A DNA stretch of 64,000 nucleotides from Chitinophaga polysaccharea. GTDB lineage: Bacteria; Bacteroidota; Bacteroidia; Chitinophagales; Chitinophagaceae. The notes under the pieces are model-generated. The model did no database searches. It saw only the letters and a program-made list of their open reading frames with translations, and was not told where the DNA came from. Location: contig NZ_CABFVU010000002.1 in assembly GCF_902150045.1 (NCBI RefSeq), forward strand, positions 1,104,001-1,168,000. The letters run 5' to 3'. The first letter of the stretch is position 1. Every line of letters begins with the position of its first letter. Shown piece after piece: positions 1-7,166 of the stretch. A program made the translations under genes and the position numbers.

Positions 1-1
1 G

Positions 2-124
2 CTGATCACTACCGCCCGGGAGCATATGACTGCCGAACAGATGGCTGAATATCCCCTTAGTGGTAGTGTGTTTCACGTGAGACTTCCAATTAAAGGCTTA
101 CCAGCCAACTACTTTAGGTATTAG
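2..124 (+). CDS. C-terminal end of an unidentified protein (5' truncated)
   Basis: The window opens inside an open frame that reads 40 codons from base 2 to a TAG at 122-124. The visible end is rich in charged and aromatic residues and finishes with the residues ANYFRY. I do not recognise the family. No upstream part is visible, so start, length and function cannot be judged. It runs in the same direction as the next gene, but about 170 bases and a promoter-like box lie between them, so they are probably separate transcription units. Confidence 0.5.
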   Translation: MITTAREHMTAEQMAEYPLSGSVFHVRLPIKGLPANYFRY

Positions 125-170
125 TTATTTTTACATGTTATTGTTTCACGGTTTTCTGCTATATTATTAG

Positions 171-178
171 TATATTTG
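171..178 (+). promoter_or_regulatory. Bacteroidota -7 box (TATATTTG)
   Basis: TATATTTG followed by CA matches the Bacteroidota -7 consensus TANNTTTG. It sits between the end of the truncated gene and the start at 299. I see no TTG at the usual distance upstream, so only half of the promoter is supported. It would give a 5' untranslated region of about 115 bases. Confidence 0.4.
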
Positions 179-298
179 CAGACGGAATCGGCTTTTTCAG
201 GGTACTTTAATACCATTCGTACTATCTTATTTCGACTTTCCCTTTGCAGATACTTCCCTTAGTATTCTACCGCTAGAAACATCATGTAAAAAATAATT

Positions 299-598
299 AT
301 GATCATGAAGGATTTTAAAATCATTGACAACAAAGAGGCCAGGCAGTTTGAGGCGCATATTGCCGGACAGCTGGCTAAAGTAATTTATGAGAGGAATGGA
401 ACCCGTATTTTCCTGACCGGGGCTGAAGTGCCGCCGGTGCTGGAAAAGCAAGGTGTGTTACCAATGATGCTGGGAAAGGTTATGGAGGAAATTTCTGCAC
501 AGAATATCCGCATGGTGCCGTCCAGTAAAAAAGTAGCAGAATTTGTTCGCAGTAATCCTAAATGGAAAACCCTGCTGGCGCACGGTTTACATATATAG
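299..598 (+). CDS. Small GNAT-like (Acetyltransf_CG type) N-acetyltransferase
   Basis: A 99-residue protein resembling the short GNAT-like proteins of the YjdJ / Acetyltransf_CG type. The order of elements fits: a strand-rich first half around GQLAKVIYERNGTRIFLTG, then EVPPVLEKQGVLPMMLGKV in the place of the acetyl-CoA loop (the family usually has EGQGIG-like residues), then a C-terminal segment RMVPSSKKVAEFVRSNPKW resembling the family's 'PLCPFVAAYIKRHPEY' ending. Known members bind acetyl-CoA but their substrate is generally unknown. The P-loop here (EKQGVL) is less glycine-rich than usual. Starts at 299 and 305 are both ATG; neither has a clear Shine-Dalgarno, as is common in this phylum. 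It converges on the OmpH-like gene. Confidence 0.65.
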   Translation: MIMKDFKIIDNKEARQFEAHIAGQLAKVIYERNGTRIFLTGAEVPPVLEKQGVLPMMLGKVMEEISAQNIRMVPSSKKVAEFVRSNPKWKTLLAHGLHI

Positions 599-609
599 CT
601 CTTTATTTT

Positions 610-733
610 ACATTTGACATTTAGTTATTTAATTATTTGCCGGCCCGTCTGTATCATCAGAGAGTAAGAATGGCGGAAGATTCATCAGACACAGATACCA
701 GTCAAATAACTAAATAACTAAATATTCAAATGT
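610..733. repeat. Long imperfect inverted repeat between convergent genes
   Basis: The arm at 610-639 and the arm at 703-733 are reverse complements with about three differences. Both are AT-rich, built around TTTAGTTATTTA, and the loop is about 63 bases. It fills the gap between two convergent genes that end at 598 and 738, so a role as a bidirectional terminator is likely. Its sequence is unrelated to the three TTGTCTTGG-type elements elsewhere in the window. Confidence 0.7.
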
Positions 734-737
734 CCTC

Positions 738-1238
738 TTACCTGATCCCCATCTTCGCCTTTACTGCACCCATCAGGTCGTCGGCTTCTGCGGATACTAA
801 TACCGCGTCTCTGGAGTTATCAATCACCAGCGTATAGCCCTTTTCGTTAGCTACCGCCTTTAAAATCTTTTTTGCCTTATCCAGGATAGGTGCCAGCAAC
901 TGCTGCTCCCTGCTACTCATGGCCTGTTCAGACATCTCTTTATATTTTTGGATATTGGCAGATAATGATTTGATCTCGTTAAGCTTAACTTCTTTCAGCG
1001 TTTCGCTTATTTTGTTCTGCGTGCTGTCGTATTCCGTCACTTTTCTCGTGTACTCGGCTACCAGCTGCTGCCCGTCTGTATTTAATTTATCCTGTAAAAT
1101 ATTCAGAGAATCCCCTGCCAGTTTACTTTCCGGCATCATGGCAATCATTTGCTGAAAATTGATATAGCCCGTTTTGGATTGGGCCAAAAGAACAGTTTTC
1201 CCTAACAGTAAAATGCAAAGTGTACAGATATATTTCAT
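738..1238 (-). CDS. OmpH/Skp-family periplasmic chaperone-like protein
   Basis: A 166-residue protein with a cleavable signal peptide (residues 1 to about 19, ending LLAQ), then the OmpH/Skp layout: a short N-terminal strand (KTGYINFQQMIAMMPE), a long charged helical region at about residues 40-115 that should form the coiled-coil tentacles, and a C-terminal strand (GYTLVIDNS). Skp-type proteins trimerise and hold unfolded outer-membrane proteins in the periplasm. The length is typical. It appears monocistronic: it converges on the small GNAT-like gene, and an inverted-repeat element with the ECF promoter lies behind its start. Bacteroidota often carry several OmpH paralogues; this one lies away from any bamA homologue in the window. 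Confidence 0.85.
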   Translation of the reverse strand: MKYICTLCILLLGKTVLLAQSKTGYINFQQMIAMMPESKLAGDSLNILQDKLNTDGQQLVAEYTRKVTEYDSTQNKISETLKEVKLNEIKSLSANIQKYKEMSEQAMSSREQQLLAPILDKAKKILKAVANEKGYTLVIDNSRDAVLVSAEADDLMGAVKAKMGIR

Positions 1239-1315
1239 CCGGGATAATTTCTACAATGATAATAGTCCAGTTGTGAAATATTCTTTAACACGAATATAAA
1301 GTAATGTTAAAGTAA

Positions 1316-1506
1316 CGCGGGAAATTGTCTTGGGACACTGATTTAGATGATTATGATGATTCTGCTGATTAAGATACCAGTTAATAATAACCATTAATTT
1401 TACTTGATAACGTTTATGTTATGAATGTAATTTTATATTATGTTTAGAAAAATATCAACGGAATCATCATAATCATCTAAATCAGTGTCCCAAGACAATT
1501 TCCGCG
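1316..1506. repeat. Long inverted-repeat element, copy 1
   Basis: The left arm at 1316-1362 and right arm at 1461-1506 are reverse complements over about 46 bases, with one extra G in the left arm. The core reads TTGTCTTGGGACACTGAT and continues with TGAT-rich sequence; the loop is AT-rich. The outer sequence matches copies at 25724-25919 and 28404-28596. The right arm stops directly against the GGGGTA box of the sigma-factor promoter. It lies in the divergent gap between the OmpH-like gene and the sigma gene. Confidence 0.85.
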
Positions 1507-1534
1507 TAGGGGTAAACGCATAGAAAGGTGTCGT
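1507..1534 (+). promoter_or_regulatory. Putative ECF-sigma promoter of the sigma-factor gene
   Basis: TAGGGGTA at 1507-1514, a 13-base gap and GTGTCGT at 1528-1534. Exactly the same two boxes with the same 13-base gap occur at 4999-5026, before the second repeat-protein gene. The pair looks like a -35/-10 promoter read by the sigma factor encoded just downstream, which would make the gene autoregulated. It also argues against the GTG at 1528 as start codon, since that GTG would lie in the promoter. Confidence 0.65.
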
Positions 1535-1596
1535 ATAATAAATCAGTTCAATTGGCAGAAGGAATTATATTTGACGTTAGATATCAAACCCTGGGC

Positions 1597-2172
1597 ATGG
1601 AATTTATAAATCCGGCTAACGCTGCAGTACCGGTAATAGAAAACTCATTAACATTTGAACAGGTTTTTAAAACTCATTTTAAAGGCTTGCATGCCTATGC
1701 ATGTACATTATTAAAAGACGAAGTGATGGCAGAAGAGATGGTACAGAATGTCTTTTGTAAACTGTGGGAAAAATCAGGTGATATAAAGATAAAGCAATCT
1801 GTTTCGGGATACCTGTACCGGGCGGTATATCATGAATGTATTAATTACCTGCGGCATCAGAAAGTAAAAGCAGCCCACCAGGCGCACACAAAGTACCAGA
1901 TGAGCAACGACCAGGATATTGGAAACGCATCAGGCAAGGTAATGTTGCGTGAACTGGAAGAGAAGCTGGAAGTAGCTTTGATGGCGTTGCCGGAGAAATG
2001 CCGTACCGTTTTTCAGCTCAGCCGCTTTGAAGAACTGAAATACCAGGAAATAGCAGATCGCCTGGATATCTCTATAAAAACTGTGGAAAACCAGATGGGT
2101 AAGGCATTGCGCTTACTACGGCTCAACCTGGTGGATTTCCTGCCCTTGTTAATAATTTTGCTCCACCTGTAA
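1597..2172 (+). CDS. FecI-like ECF RNA polymerase sigma factor
   Basis: From ATG 1597 the protein has 191 residues, usual for FecI-like sigma factors of Bacteroidota. Region 2 is seen as FEQVFKTHFKGLHAYA through MAEEMVQNVFCKLWE, and region 4 as LMALPEKCRTVFQLSRFEE followed by the helix-turn-helix KYQEIADRLDISIKTVENQM. The hydrophobic tail FLPLLIILLHL is common in this group. An in-frame GTG at 1528 would add 23 residues but falls in the proposed promoter, so I prefer 1597. The FecR-type anti-sigma gene starts 11 bases after its stop, so the pair should act as a cell-surface signalling switch. The operon goes on into a repeat protein with an STN domain. Confidence 0.9.
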   Translation: MEFINPANAAVPVIENSLTFEQVFKTHFKGLHAYACTLLKDEVMAEEMVQNVFCKLWEKSGDIKIKQSVSGYLYRAVYHECINYLRHQKVKAAHQAHTKYQMSNDQDIGNASGKVMLRELEEKLEVALMALPEKCRTVFQLSRFEELKYQEIADRLDISIKTVENQMGKALRLLRLNLVDFLPLLIILLHL

Positions 2173-2182
2173 AAGTGCTTCC

Positions 2183-3160
2183 GTGAAAAATACATCTACA
2201 CATATAAATGACGACCTGCTGGTAAAACATCTGCTGGATATCACCACACCATCCGAAAAGGCAGCTGTAACCGCATGGCTGGCAGAGAAAGCGGAGCACC
2301 AGCGCTACTTTGAACATTTCCGCCTGATATGGGAAGAGAGCCGGAAACTGGCTGCTGTAAGCACTGTGAATGAAAACGACGCATGGTCGCGCTTTCAGCA
2401 ACGGGTAGGAGCCGACGAAAATACTACCCGCATTGTAAAAATGGATACGGGCTTCGCCTGGCGACCTATTCTCCGGATTGCAGCAGTACTCATTATCATG
2501 ATAGGCGCTGCCGGCGCGTGGTATATTTCCAGCCAGCGTAACGCCCCGTTAGTCGTAAGCTCAGGCGAACAAATTAAACAGGATGTGCTGCCGGACGGCT
2601 CACAGGTAACGCTGAATAAACAATCTACCATCACCTATGCAGGCGATAATAAACAACGCCTGGTAAAACTGGAAGGAGAAGCATTTTTTAACGTGACGCA
2701 GGATCCGGGCAAACCCTTTGTGATCAAAGTAAATGATGTGACGGTACGGGTACTGGGCACTTCCTTCAATGTTAAAAGTACACGCGGCAAAACCGAAGTA
2801 ATTGTGGAAACCGGTGCCGTGGAAGTAACCAAGAACAAGAACAGTGTGCAGCTGAAACAACATGAAAAAGCAGTGGTAACCGAGCAGCAGGAAGCGCCCA
2901 GCAAGCAAAGCAATACAGATGAACTGTACAGCTATTACCGCACCCAAACGTTTGTGTGCAACAATACTCCTTTATGGAAGCTGGTAGAGATCCTCAATGA
3001 AGCGTATGGTGTAAACATCGTTATTGCTAACAATGACAAACGCGATTTACAGATTAATTCTACCTTTACCAACAGTTCGCTGGATAGTACTTTAAAAGTG
3101 ATCGGGCTTACTTATGAGATTGCCGTTGAAAAACAGGGATCACAAATTACACTGAAATAA
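2183..3160 (+). CDS. FecR-family anti-sigma factor
   Basis: A 325-residue protein with the Bacteroidota FecR layout: a cytoplasmic N-terminal part (about 1-85) that binds the sigma factor, one membrane span (about 94-115, PILRIAAVLIIMIGAAG), a periplasmic FecR domain (about 130-225; DGSQVTLNKQSTITY and GEAFFNVTQDPGKPF are typical), and a DUF4974-like C-terminal domain (about 255-320). The start is GTG at 2183; no ATG lies near it in this frame. It follows the sigma gene by 11 bases and precedes the STN protein by 15 bases, so all three are likely co-transcribed. Known FecR proteins relay a signal from an outer-membrane partner with an N-terminal STN domain; here that partner is probably the next gene product. 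Confidence 0.9.
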   Translation: MKNTSTHINDDLLVKHLLDITTPSEKAAVTAWLAEKAEHQRYFEHFRLIWEESRKLAAVSTVNENDAWSRFQQRVGADENTTRIVKMDTGFAWRPILRIAAVLIIMIGAAGAWYISSQRNAPLVVSSGEQIKQDVLPDGSQVTLNKQSTITYAGDNKQRLVKLEGEAFFNVTQDPGKPFVIKVNDVTVRVLGTSFNVKSTRGKTEVIVETGAVEVTKNKNSVQLKQHEKAVVTEQQEAPSKQSNTDELYSYYRTQTFVCNNTPLWKLVEILNEAYGVNIVIANNDKRDLQINSTFTNSSLDSTLKVIGLTYEIAVEKQGSQITLK

Positions 3161-3175
3161 TAGCCTTCGTACTGT

Positions 3176-4984
3176 ATGTTACCACCTAAGCATTTGCTGA
3201 CATTTTTATTTGTTTGTTGTTTTTCATTACCACTGGCTGCACAGCAGCTGCTTAATAAAACGGTCAGCATCGACGTAAAGCAACGGCCGCTTTCGGAAGT
3301 ACTGACCACTATCAGCAAACAGGGGGATTTTTATTTCTCCTATCTCAGTACTATCCTCCCGCAGGACAGCCTGGTGAACATCTCCGTAAAAAATAAAAGT
3401 GTAAAACAGGTACTCGATATTTTATTCAACGGTGATTTTGTATATAAAGAATCAGGGAACTATATCATCCTGTTGAAAAAAACACAGGGACAGGTTTACT
3501 ACCTGATCAGCGGGATAGTCACGGACCGGAAAACAGGACAACGGCTACCCAATGCGAGTGTGTATGAACGACAGCAACTCATTTCTACACTAACAAACAA
3601 CGACGGCTACTTCAGGCTGCGGTTAAGGGATAAATATCCTACCGCAGCCATTAGTGTTAGTAAGGACCTCTATGCAGATACCTCTTTGCTGCTTACCACA
3701 GGCTACGACCAGGAGATAGCGGTAAGCATTGCCCCTGCTACATACCAGCTGAAAGTGGTGGATATTACCGGGCATGCACGGGTAGAAAAAACCTGGTTGG
3801 GAAATATGTTTTTATCCTCCCGTCAGAAATTAACCAGTTTGAATATTGGCGGCTTCCTGGCTGATAAGCCTTACCAGGTATCGCTTACACCGGGCCTGGG
3901 TACGCATGGCCGGATGAGCGGGCAGGTAGTGAATAAATTTTCTATGAATATGCTGGGCGGTTATGCTGCAGGGGTAGATGGTGTGGAAATAGGCACCGTG
4001 TTCAATATTGTGAAAAATGATATGCAGCATGTACAGGTGTCGGGCCTGGTAAATATTGTGGGAGGAAAAACGAAGGGCGTTCAGCTGGCAGGGTTGCACA
4101 ACAATGTGCTGGATTCCATGAAAGGCTTGCAGGTAGCAGGTGTTAGCAATATTACGGAGGGAAATATGGAAGGCGTGCAGCTTACCGGCGCTATTGGCCA
4201 GGTGCGTAAGAATATGGAGGGCGTATCCGTTAGTGGCATAGGCGGTATTAACCGCGGCCATACGCAGGGCTGGCTGGTGGCAGGTGCATTCACCTATAAC
4301 GGCAAAAACCTTGATGGGCTGCAGTTGAGCGGCCTTGGCAACTACAATAAAGAAGACGCTCACGGCGCCCAGATTGCAGGCGTAGGCAACATCAACCGCG
4401 GAGTGATGAAAGGGGTGCAGATTGCCAGCATTTTTAACTATGCAAAACAAATGGACGGGGTACAGATTGGCCTGGTGAATATTGCAGATACGGTAAACGG
4501 GTACAGTATCGGCATCATCAGTATTGTGCGCAGGGGTTATAAGAAAGTAGTATTGTTCAGCACGGATGTGCTGCCGTTTAATATTGCCTGGAAAACCGGT
4601 CGCAGTGAGCTGTATAGCATCCTGCTGGGAGGCGCCGACTTCGGTGAAAACAGCAAGGCGTGGTCGCTGGGTTACGGCATAGGAAAAATTATTCCATTCA
4701 ATAAAAGATTGTCTTTATCCACCGAAATCACCGGGCAGAATCTTTTCCTGGGCGCCTGGGAAAACGATGCACAGATTTTCCGTATACAACCTTCTCTCAA
4801 TATAAAATTATCCAAACGGATCACCCTGTTCGCAGGACCTGCGCTGGCTATTTATACAGATGATTCAGTAGTGCCCATGCCGGGTTATAAGTCCACCGAT
4901 TTTGGCGCGCACTATCCCTCTTTTAAGATAGGTAATGCTGTTACCGGATGGTTGGGATGGCAGGCTGGCATCAGCCTTTTTTAA
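3176..4984 (+). CDS. STN / carboxypeptidase-regulatory protein with 16-residue surface repeats
   Basis: A 602-residue outer-membrane or surface protein. In order: signal peptide (about 1-22), an STN (secretin/TonB short) domain (about 25-100), a carboxypeptidase-regulatory-like beta-sandwich (about 107-190), a linker, then about ten tandem repeats of 16 residues (about residues 275-440) of the kind VQLAGLHNNVLDSMKG and LQVAGVSNITEGNMEG, then a beta-rich C-terminal part ending in F, as outer-membrane barrels do. The repeats recall the LA_2272-type surface repeats known from Leptospira. In FecI/FecR systems the STN domain talks to the anti-sigma factor, usually as part of a TonB-dependent transporter; the transporter barrel and plug are absent here. 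No ligand can be inferred. Confidence 0.75.
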   Translation: MLPPKHLLTFLFVCCFSLPLAAQQLLNKTVSIDVKQRPLSEVLTTISKQGDFYFSYLSTILPQDSLVNISVKNKSVKQVLDILFNGDFVYKESGNYIILLKKTQGQVYYLISGIVTDRKTGQRLPNASVYERQQLISTLTNNDGYFRLRLRDKYPTAAISVSKDLYADTSLLLTTGYDQEIAVSIAPATYQLKVVDITGHARVEKTWLGNMFLSSRQKLTSLNIGGFLADKPYQVSLTPGLGTHGRMSGQVVNKFSMNMLGGYAAGVDGVEIGTVFNIVKNDMQHVQVSGLVNIVGGKTKGVQLAGLHNNVLDSMKGLQVAGVSNITEGNMEGVQLTGAIGQVRKNMEGVSVSGIGGINRGHTQGWLVAGAFTYNGKNLDGLQLSGLGNYNKEDAHGAQIAGVGNINRGVMKGVQIASIFNYAKQMDGVQIGLVNIADTVNGYSIGIISIVRRGYKKVVLFSTDVLPFNIAWKTGRSELYSILLGGADFGENSKAWSLGYGIGKIIPFNKRLSLSTEITGQNLFLGAWENDAQIFRIQPSLNIKLSKRITLFAGPALAIYTDDSVVPMPGYKSTDFGAHYPSFKIGNAVTGWLGWQAGISLF

Positions 4985-4998
4985 TTTCAATTTTTGCA

Positions 4999-5026
4999 TA
5001 GGGGTATAAGTTCTTCAACGTGTCGT
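4999..5026 (+). promoter_or_regulatory. Second copy of the putative ECF-sigma promoter
   Basis: TAGGGGTA at 4999-5006 and GTGTCGT at 5020-5026 with a 13-base gap, identical in box sequence and spacing to the motif at 1507-1534. It stands 27 bases before the ATG at 5054, giving a short 5' untranslated region. It would let the local sigma factor drive the second repeat protein separately from the upstream operon. Confidence 0.65.
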
Positions 5027-5053
5027 TATACAGTACGAAATAACTAACACACC

Positions 5054-6193
5054 ATGAGAACATTTTACTTCAGCAGCCGGATCATTTGTTTTTTTGTTTC
5101 CGTTTTATTCTTTGCTACTGCGGCGTATGCACAAACGCCGCTGACCAGTCCTGCGCATATTGGTTTTGTGTATCCGTTGAGCAGCAACGGAAAAAATGCA
5201 GCAGCTTATACCAATCATTTTTCCTTACATATTATTGCCGGTGTATCCAAAGCTGAAACCGGCGCAGCTATCGCAGGTGTTTCCAATATCATTAAAGACA
5301 ACGCTACCGGCGCGCAGGTAGCTGCTTTCTCCAATCATATCGGTAAAACATTTCACGCTGTTACTGTGGCGGGTTTCATGAACCAGGTAAAAACCAGCGG
5401 CAACGGCGCTATGTTAGCGGGATTCCTGAATACGGCCGGTAGTATGCATGGTGTCCAGATGGCGGGGTTTGCCAACCTGGTGCCGCATAATGCAGATGGT
5501 ACACAGGTAGCCGGTTTTATGAATATGGCAGCTAATAATTCGCAGGTACAGGTAGCGGGGTTTATCAATATAGCAAAAAAAGACGCCAATGTACAGGTAG
5601 CAGGCTTTATGAACACGGCTAAAAATGTGCACTCACAGGTAGCAGGGTTTATCAATATTGCGAAAAAGGTAAAGGGCGTGCAGGTAGGTTTTATCAATAT
5701 TGCCGATAGCAGCGAATGCCCTATAGGTGCGGTGAACATTGTGAAGGGCGGAGAAATGCAGGTGAGTGTAAGCATCGATGAAACGGCTACCACTATTGCT
5801 TCTTTCAAATCCGGTGGAAAAATATTGTACGGTATCCTTGGGGCAGGATATAATTTAAAGGATAACCCTAATCCTTTGTATGCCCTGCAAGCTGGTATCG
5901 GCGCGCATTGGCCGCTGTTGTCACATTTCAGGATCAATGCAGAAGCTACCACCCTGGTGCTCACTGATTTCAAAAAAGGATATTATCACCGGCAATCGCT
6001 GGGTATATTTCCCGCCTATCGCTTTGGCAGCAGGGTAGAAGTATTTGCCGGTCCTACATTTAATTTTGTGCAAACAGAACATGGTGTCGGGCAGGGAATA
6101 AGTACCCATTATATCTGGTCGGAATACAGGAGGAACGATAAGTTCCATGGAGGATACATCGGCGGGACAGCGGGTGTACAGGTAAGGATATAA
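5054..6193 (+). CDS. Secreted 16-residue-repeat surface protein, paralogue of the preceding gene without STN domain
   Basis: A 379-residue protein with a signal peptide (about 1-27, ending AYAQ) and then about ten repeats of 14-16 residues at about residues 65-235, typified by VQVAGFINIAKKDAN and VQMAGFANLVPHNADG. After the repeats comes a beta-strand-rich C-terminal half (GKILYGILGAGYNL, RVEVFAGPTFNF) ending GVQVRI. Both repeats and C-terminal half have counterparts in the 3176-4984 product, including the VQVGFINIAD / VQIGLVNIAD transition, so the two genes are paralogues, but this one lacks the STN and regulatory domains. It has its own copy of the ECF promoter motif. It may be the main output of the sigma switch, with the STN protein as sensor. 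The biochemical role is unknown. Confidence 0.7.
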   Translation: MRTFYFSSRIICFFVSVLFFATAAYAQTPLTSPAHIGFVYPLSSNGKNAAAYTNHFSLHIIAGVSKAETGAAIAGVSNIIKDNATGAQVAAFSNHIGKTFHAVTVAGFMNQVKTSGNGAMLAGFLNTAGSMHGVQMAGFANLVPHNADGTQVAGFMNMAANNSQVQVAGFINIAKKDANVQVAGFMNTAKNVHSQVAGFINIAKKVKGVQVGFINIADSSECPIGAVNIVKGGEMQVSVSIDETATTIASFKSGGKILYGILGAGYNLKDNPNPLYALQAGIGAHWPLLSHFRINAEATTLVLTDFKKGYYHRQSLGIFPAYRFGSRVEVFAGPTFNFVQTEHGVGQGISTHYIWSEYRRNDKFHGGYIGGTAGVQVRI

Positions 6194-6204
6194 TTGTTAT
6201 TTAA

Positions 6205-6236
6205 CGGAGGAAACGGGCTTCCTCCGCTACTTTTTT
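6205..6236 (+). terminator. Rho-independent-type terminator
   Basis: The stem CGGAGGAA (6205-6212) pairs with TTCCTCCG (6219-6226) over a 6-base loop, followed by a T-run. It lies between the convergent genes ending at 6193 and 6235, so it can end the repeat-protein transcript. Confidence 0.8.
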
Positions 6237-7104
6237 ATTTTGAGATAGTATATTTCAATACATTTCCTTCCAGCATTGCAGGCACAATAGCGTTGCCGGC
6301 AGCATCCAGTGTAAAATCGGCCGGACCAGCAATCAGTTCCTTATTCAGTGTGCTAACACGGCCACTGGCCAGATCCAGTTTAAGCAGTACTCCCTTCTTC
6401 TCGAAAGCTACCCAGTCGGATATGACCAGTTGTTTATTGTGATCCGTGAGTGTAATGCCATCATAATAACCCAACCGGTTGGTAAGTGGAGTGAACACTT
6501 TTTCTGCGGTATTCATATCTATATATCCTATTTGCCCGCCTGGAGTATTATTGCTGCCAAAGCCGCATACATACAGTTTTTTGCTGTGCGCATCGTACAC
6601 TACGCCATTGGTGCCTTTTATGGGATTGGTATATACCAGTTCTTCCGTGCGGGGATTTTTTCCCAGGTGTACCAGGAAGAGTTTATTTACATCAGTAGCA
6701 GAGGCCACCAGTGTGGAATCATCAACAGCTGTAATATCATTGAGAAAAGCAGTGGTGGGCGCCAGGTTTATATTGTATAATTGCGCACCTGAAATAATAT
6801 CATATCCCTTCACTTTATCGATATCTGCTACAAAAAGGGTGTGATGCAGGATGAATGCGCCTTTGGGGGCATCCAGTCCCGTGGCCAATACCTGGTGATC
6901 CCCTTTTTTGTTCATCCGGAAAATGATCCCGTTACCATCTTTTTTGGTAGGATTTGCACCTTCGCCTATATCGGCAATAAAGTAGCTGCTTTTATCCGTA
7001 GCCACGCTTTCGGGGGCATGCATAAAGGATGCGTTATTGAGCCGCTGCTGTGCAAAGGCTTGGCTGGTCATCAGGATGAAAGCCATCATCGGTATACGTT
7101 TCAT
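6235..7104 (-). CDS. Secreted beta-propeller (SMP-30/NHL-like) protein
   Basis: A 289-residue protein with a signal peptide (about 1-18, ending AFAQ) and a chain of about 45-residue units that each carry a short strand set, such as VATDKSSYFIADIG, GAFILHHTLFVADID, GVVYDAHSKKLYVCGFG and GITLTDHNKQLVISDW. This is the pattern of a six-bladed SMP-30 / NHL-type propeller. Relatives include gluconolactonases and strictosidine-synthase-like proteins, but the metal ligands cannot be confirmed by eye, so no enzymatic reaction is claimed. The signal peptide places it in the periplasm or outside. An AraC-family regulator gene lies 62 bases upstream on the same strand, with a good promoter in the gap, which suggests that AraC controls it. 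Confidence 0.75.
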   Translation of the reverse strand: MKRIPMMAFILMTSQAFAQQRLNNASFMHAPESVATDKSSYFIADIGEGANPTKKDGNGIIFRMNKKGDHQVLATGLDAPKGAFILHHTLFVADIDKVKGYDIISGAQLYNINLAPTTAFLNDITAVDDSTLVASATDVNKLFLVHLGKNPRTEELVYTNPIKGTNGVVYDAHSKKLYVCGFGSNNTPGGQIGYIDMNTAEKVFTPLTNRLGYYDGITLTDHNKQLVISDWVAFEKKGVLLKLDLASGRVSTLNKELIAGPADFTLDAAGNAIVPAMLEGNVLKYTISK

Positions 7105-7124
7105 AGTTATCTGTTATTTTTTAT

Positions 7125-7153
7125 CAAAGGTATCACAGCCGGGAATGAAGCAA
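7125..7153 (-). promoter_or_regulatory. Bacteroidota promoter for the beta-propeller gene
   Basis: On the minus strand: TTG (7153-7151), 18 bases, then TACCTTTG (7132-7125). This fits the TTG / TANNTTTG consensus. Transcription would start near 7118, about 14 bases before the ATG of the beta-propeller gene, and separates that gene from the AraC gene behind it. Confidence 0.6.
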
Positions 7154-7166
7154 TAGCAGGAATCGT

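Noticed and set aside
1528..1596. In-frame GTG at 1528 as start of the first sigma factor
   Set aside because: The GTG is part of the repeated promoter box GTGTCGT, and the ATG at 1597 gives the usual length of the family.
3830..4450. 206-codon minus-strand frame opposite the STN repeat protein
   Set aside because: It is the antisense shadow of the tandem repeats and mirrors their period; the sense strand has signal peptide and domains.
5353..5973. 206-codon minus-strand frame opposite the second repeat protein
   Set aside because: Again an antisense shadow of repeats, with repeated Lys-Pro-Ala-Thr-Cys strings that only reflect the sense repeat.
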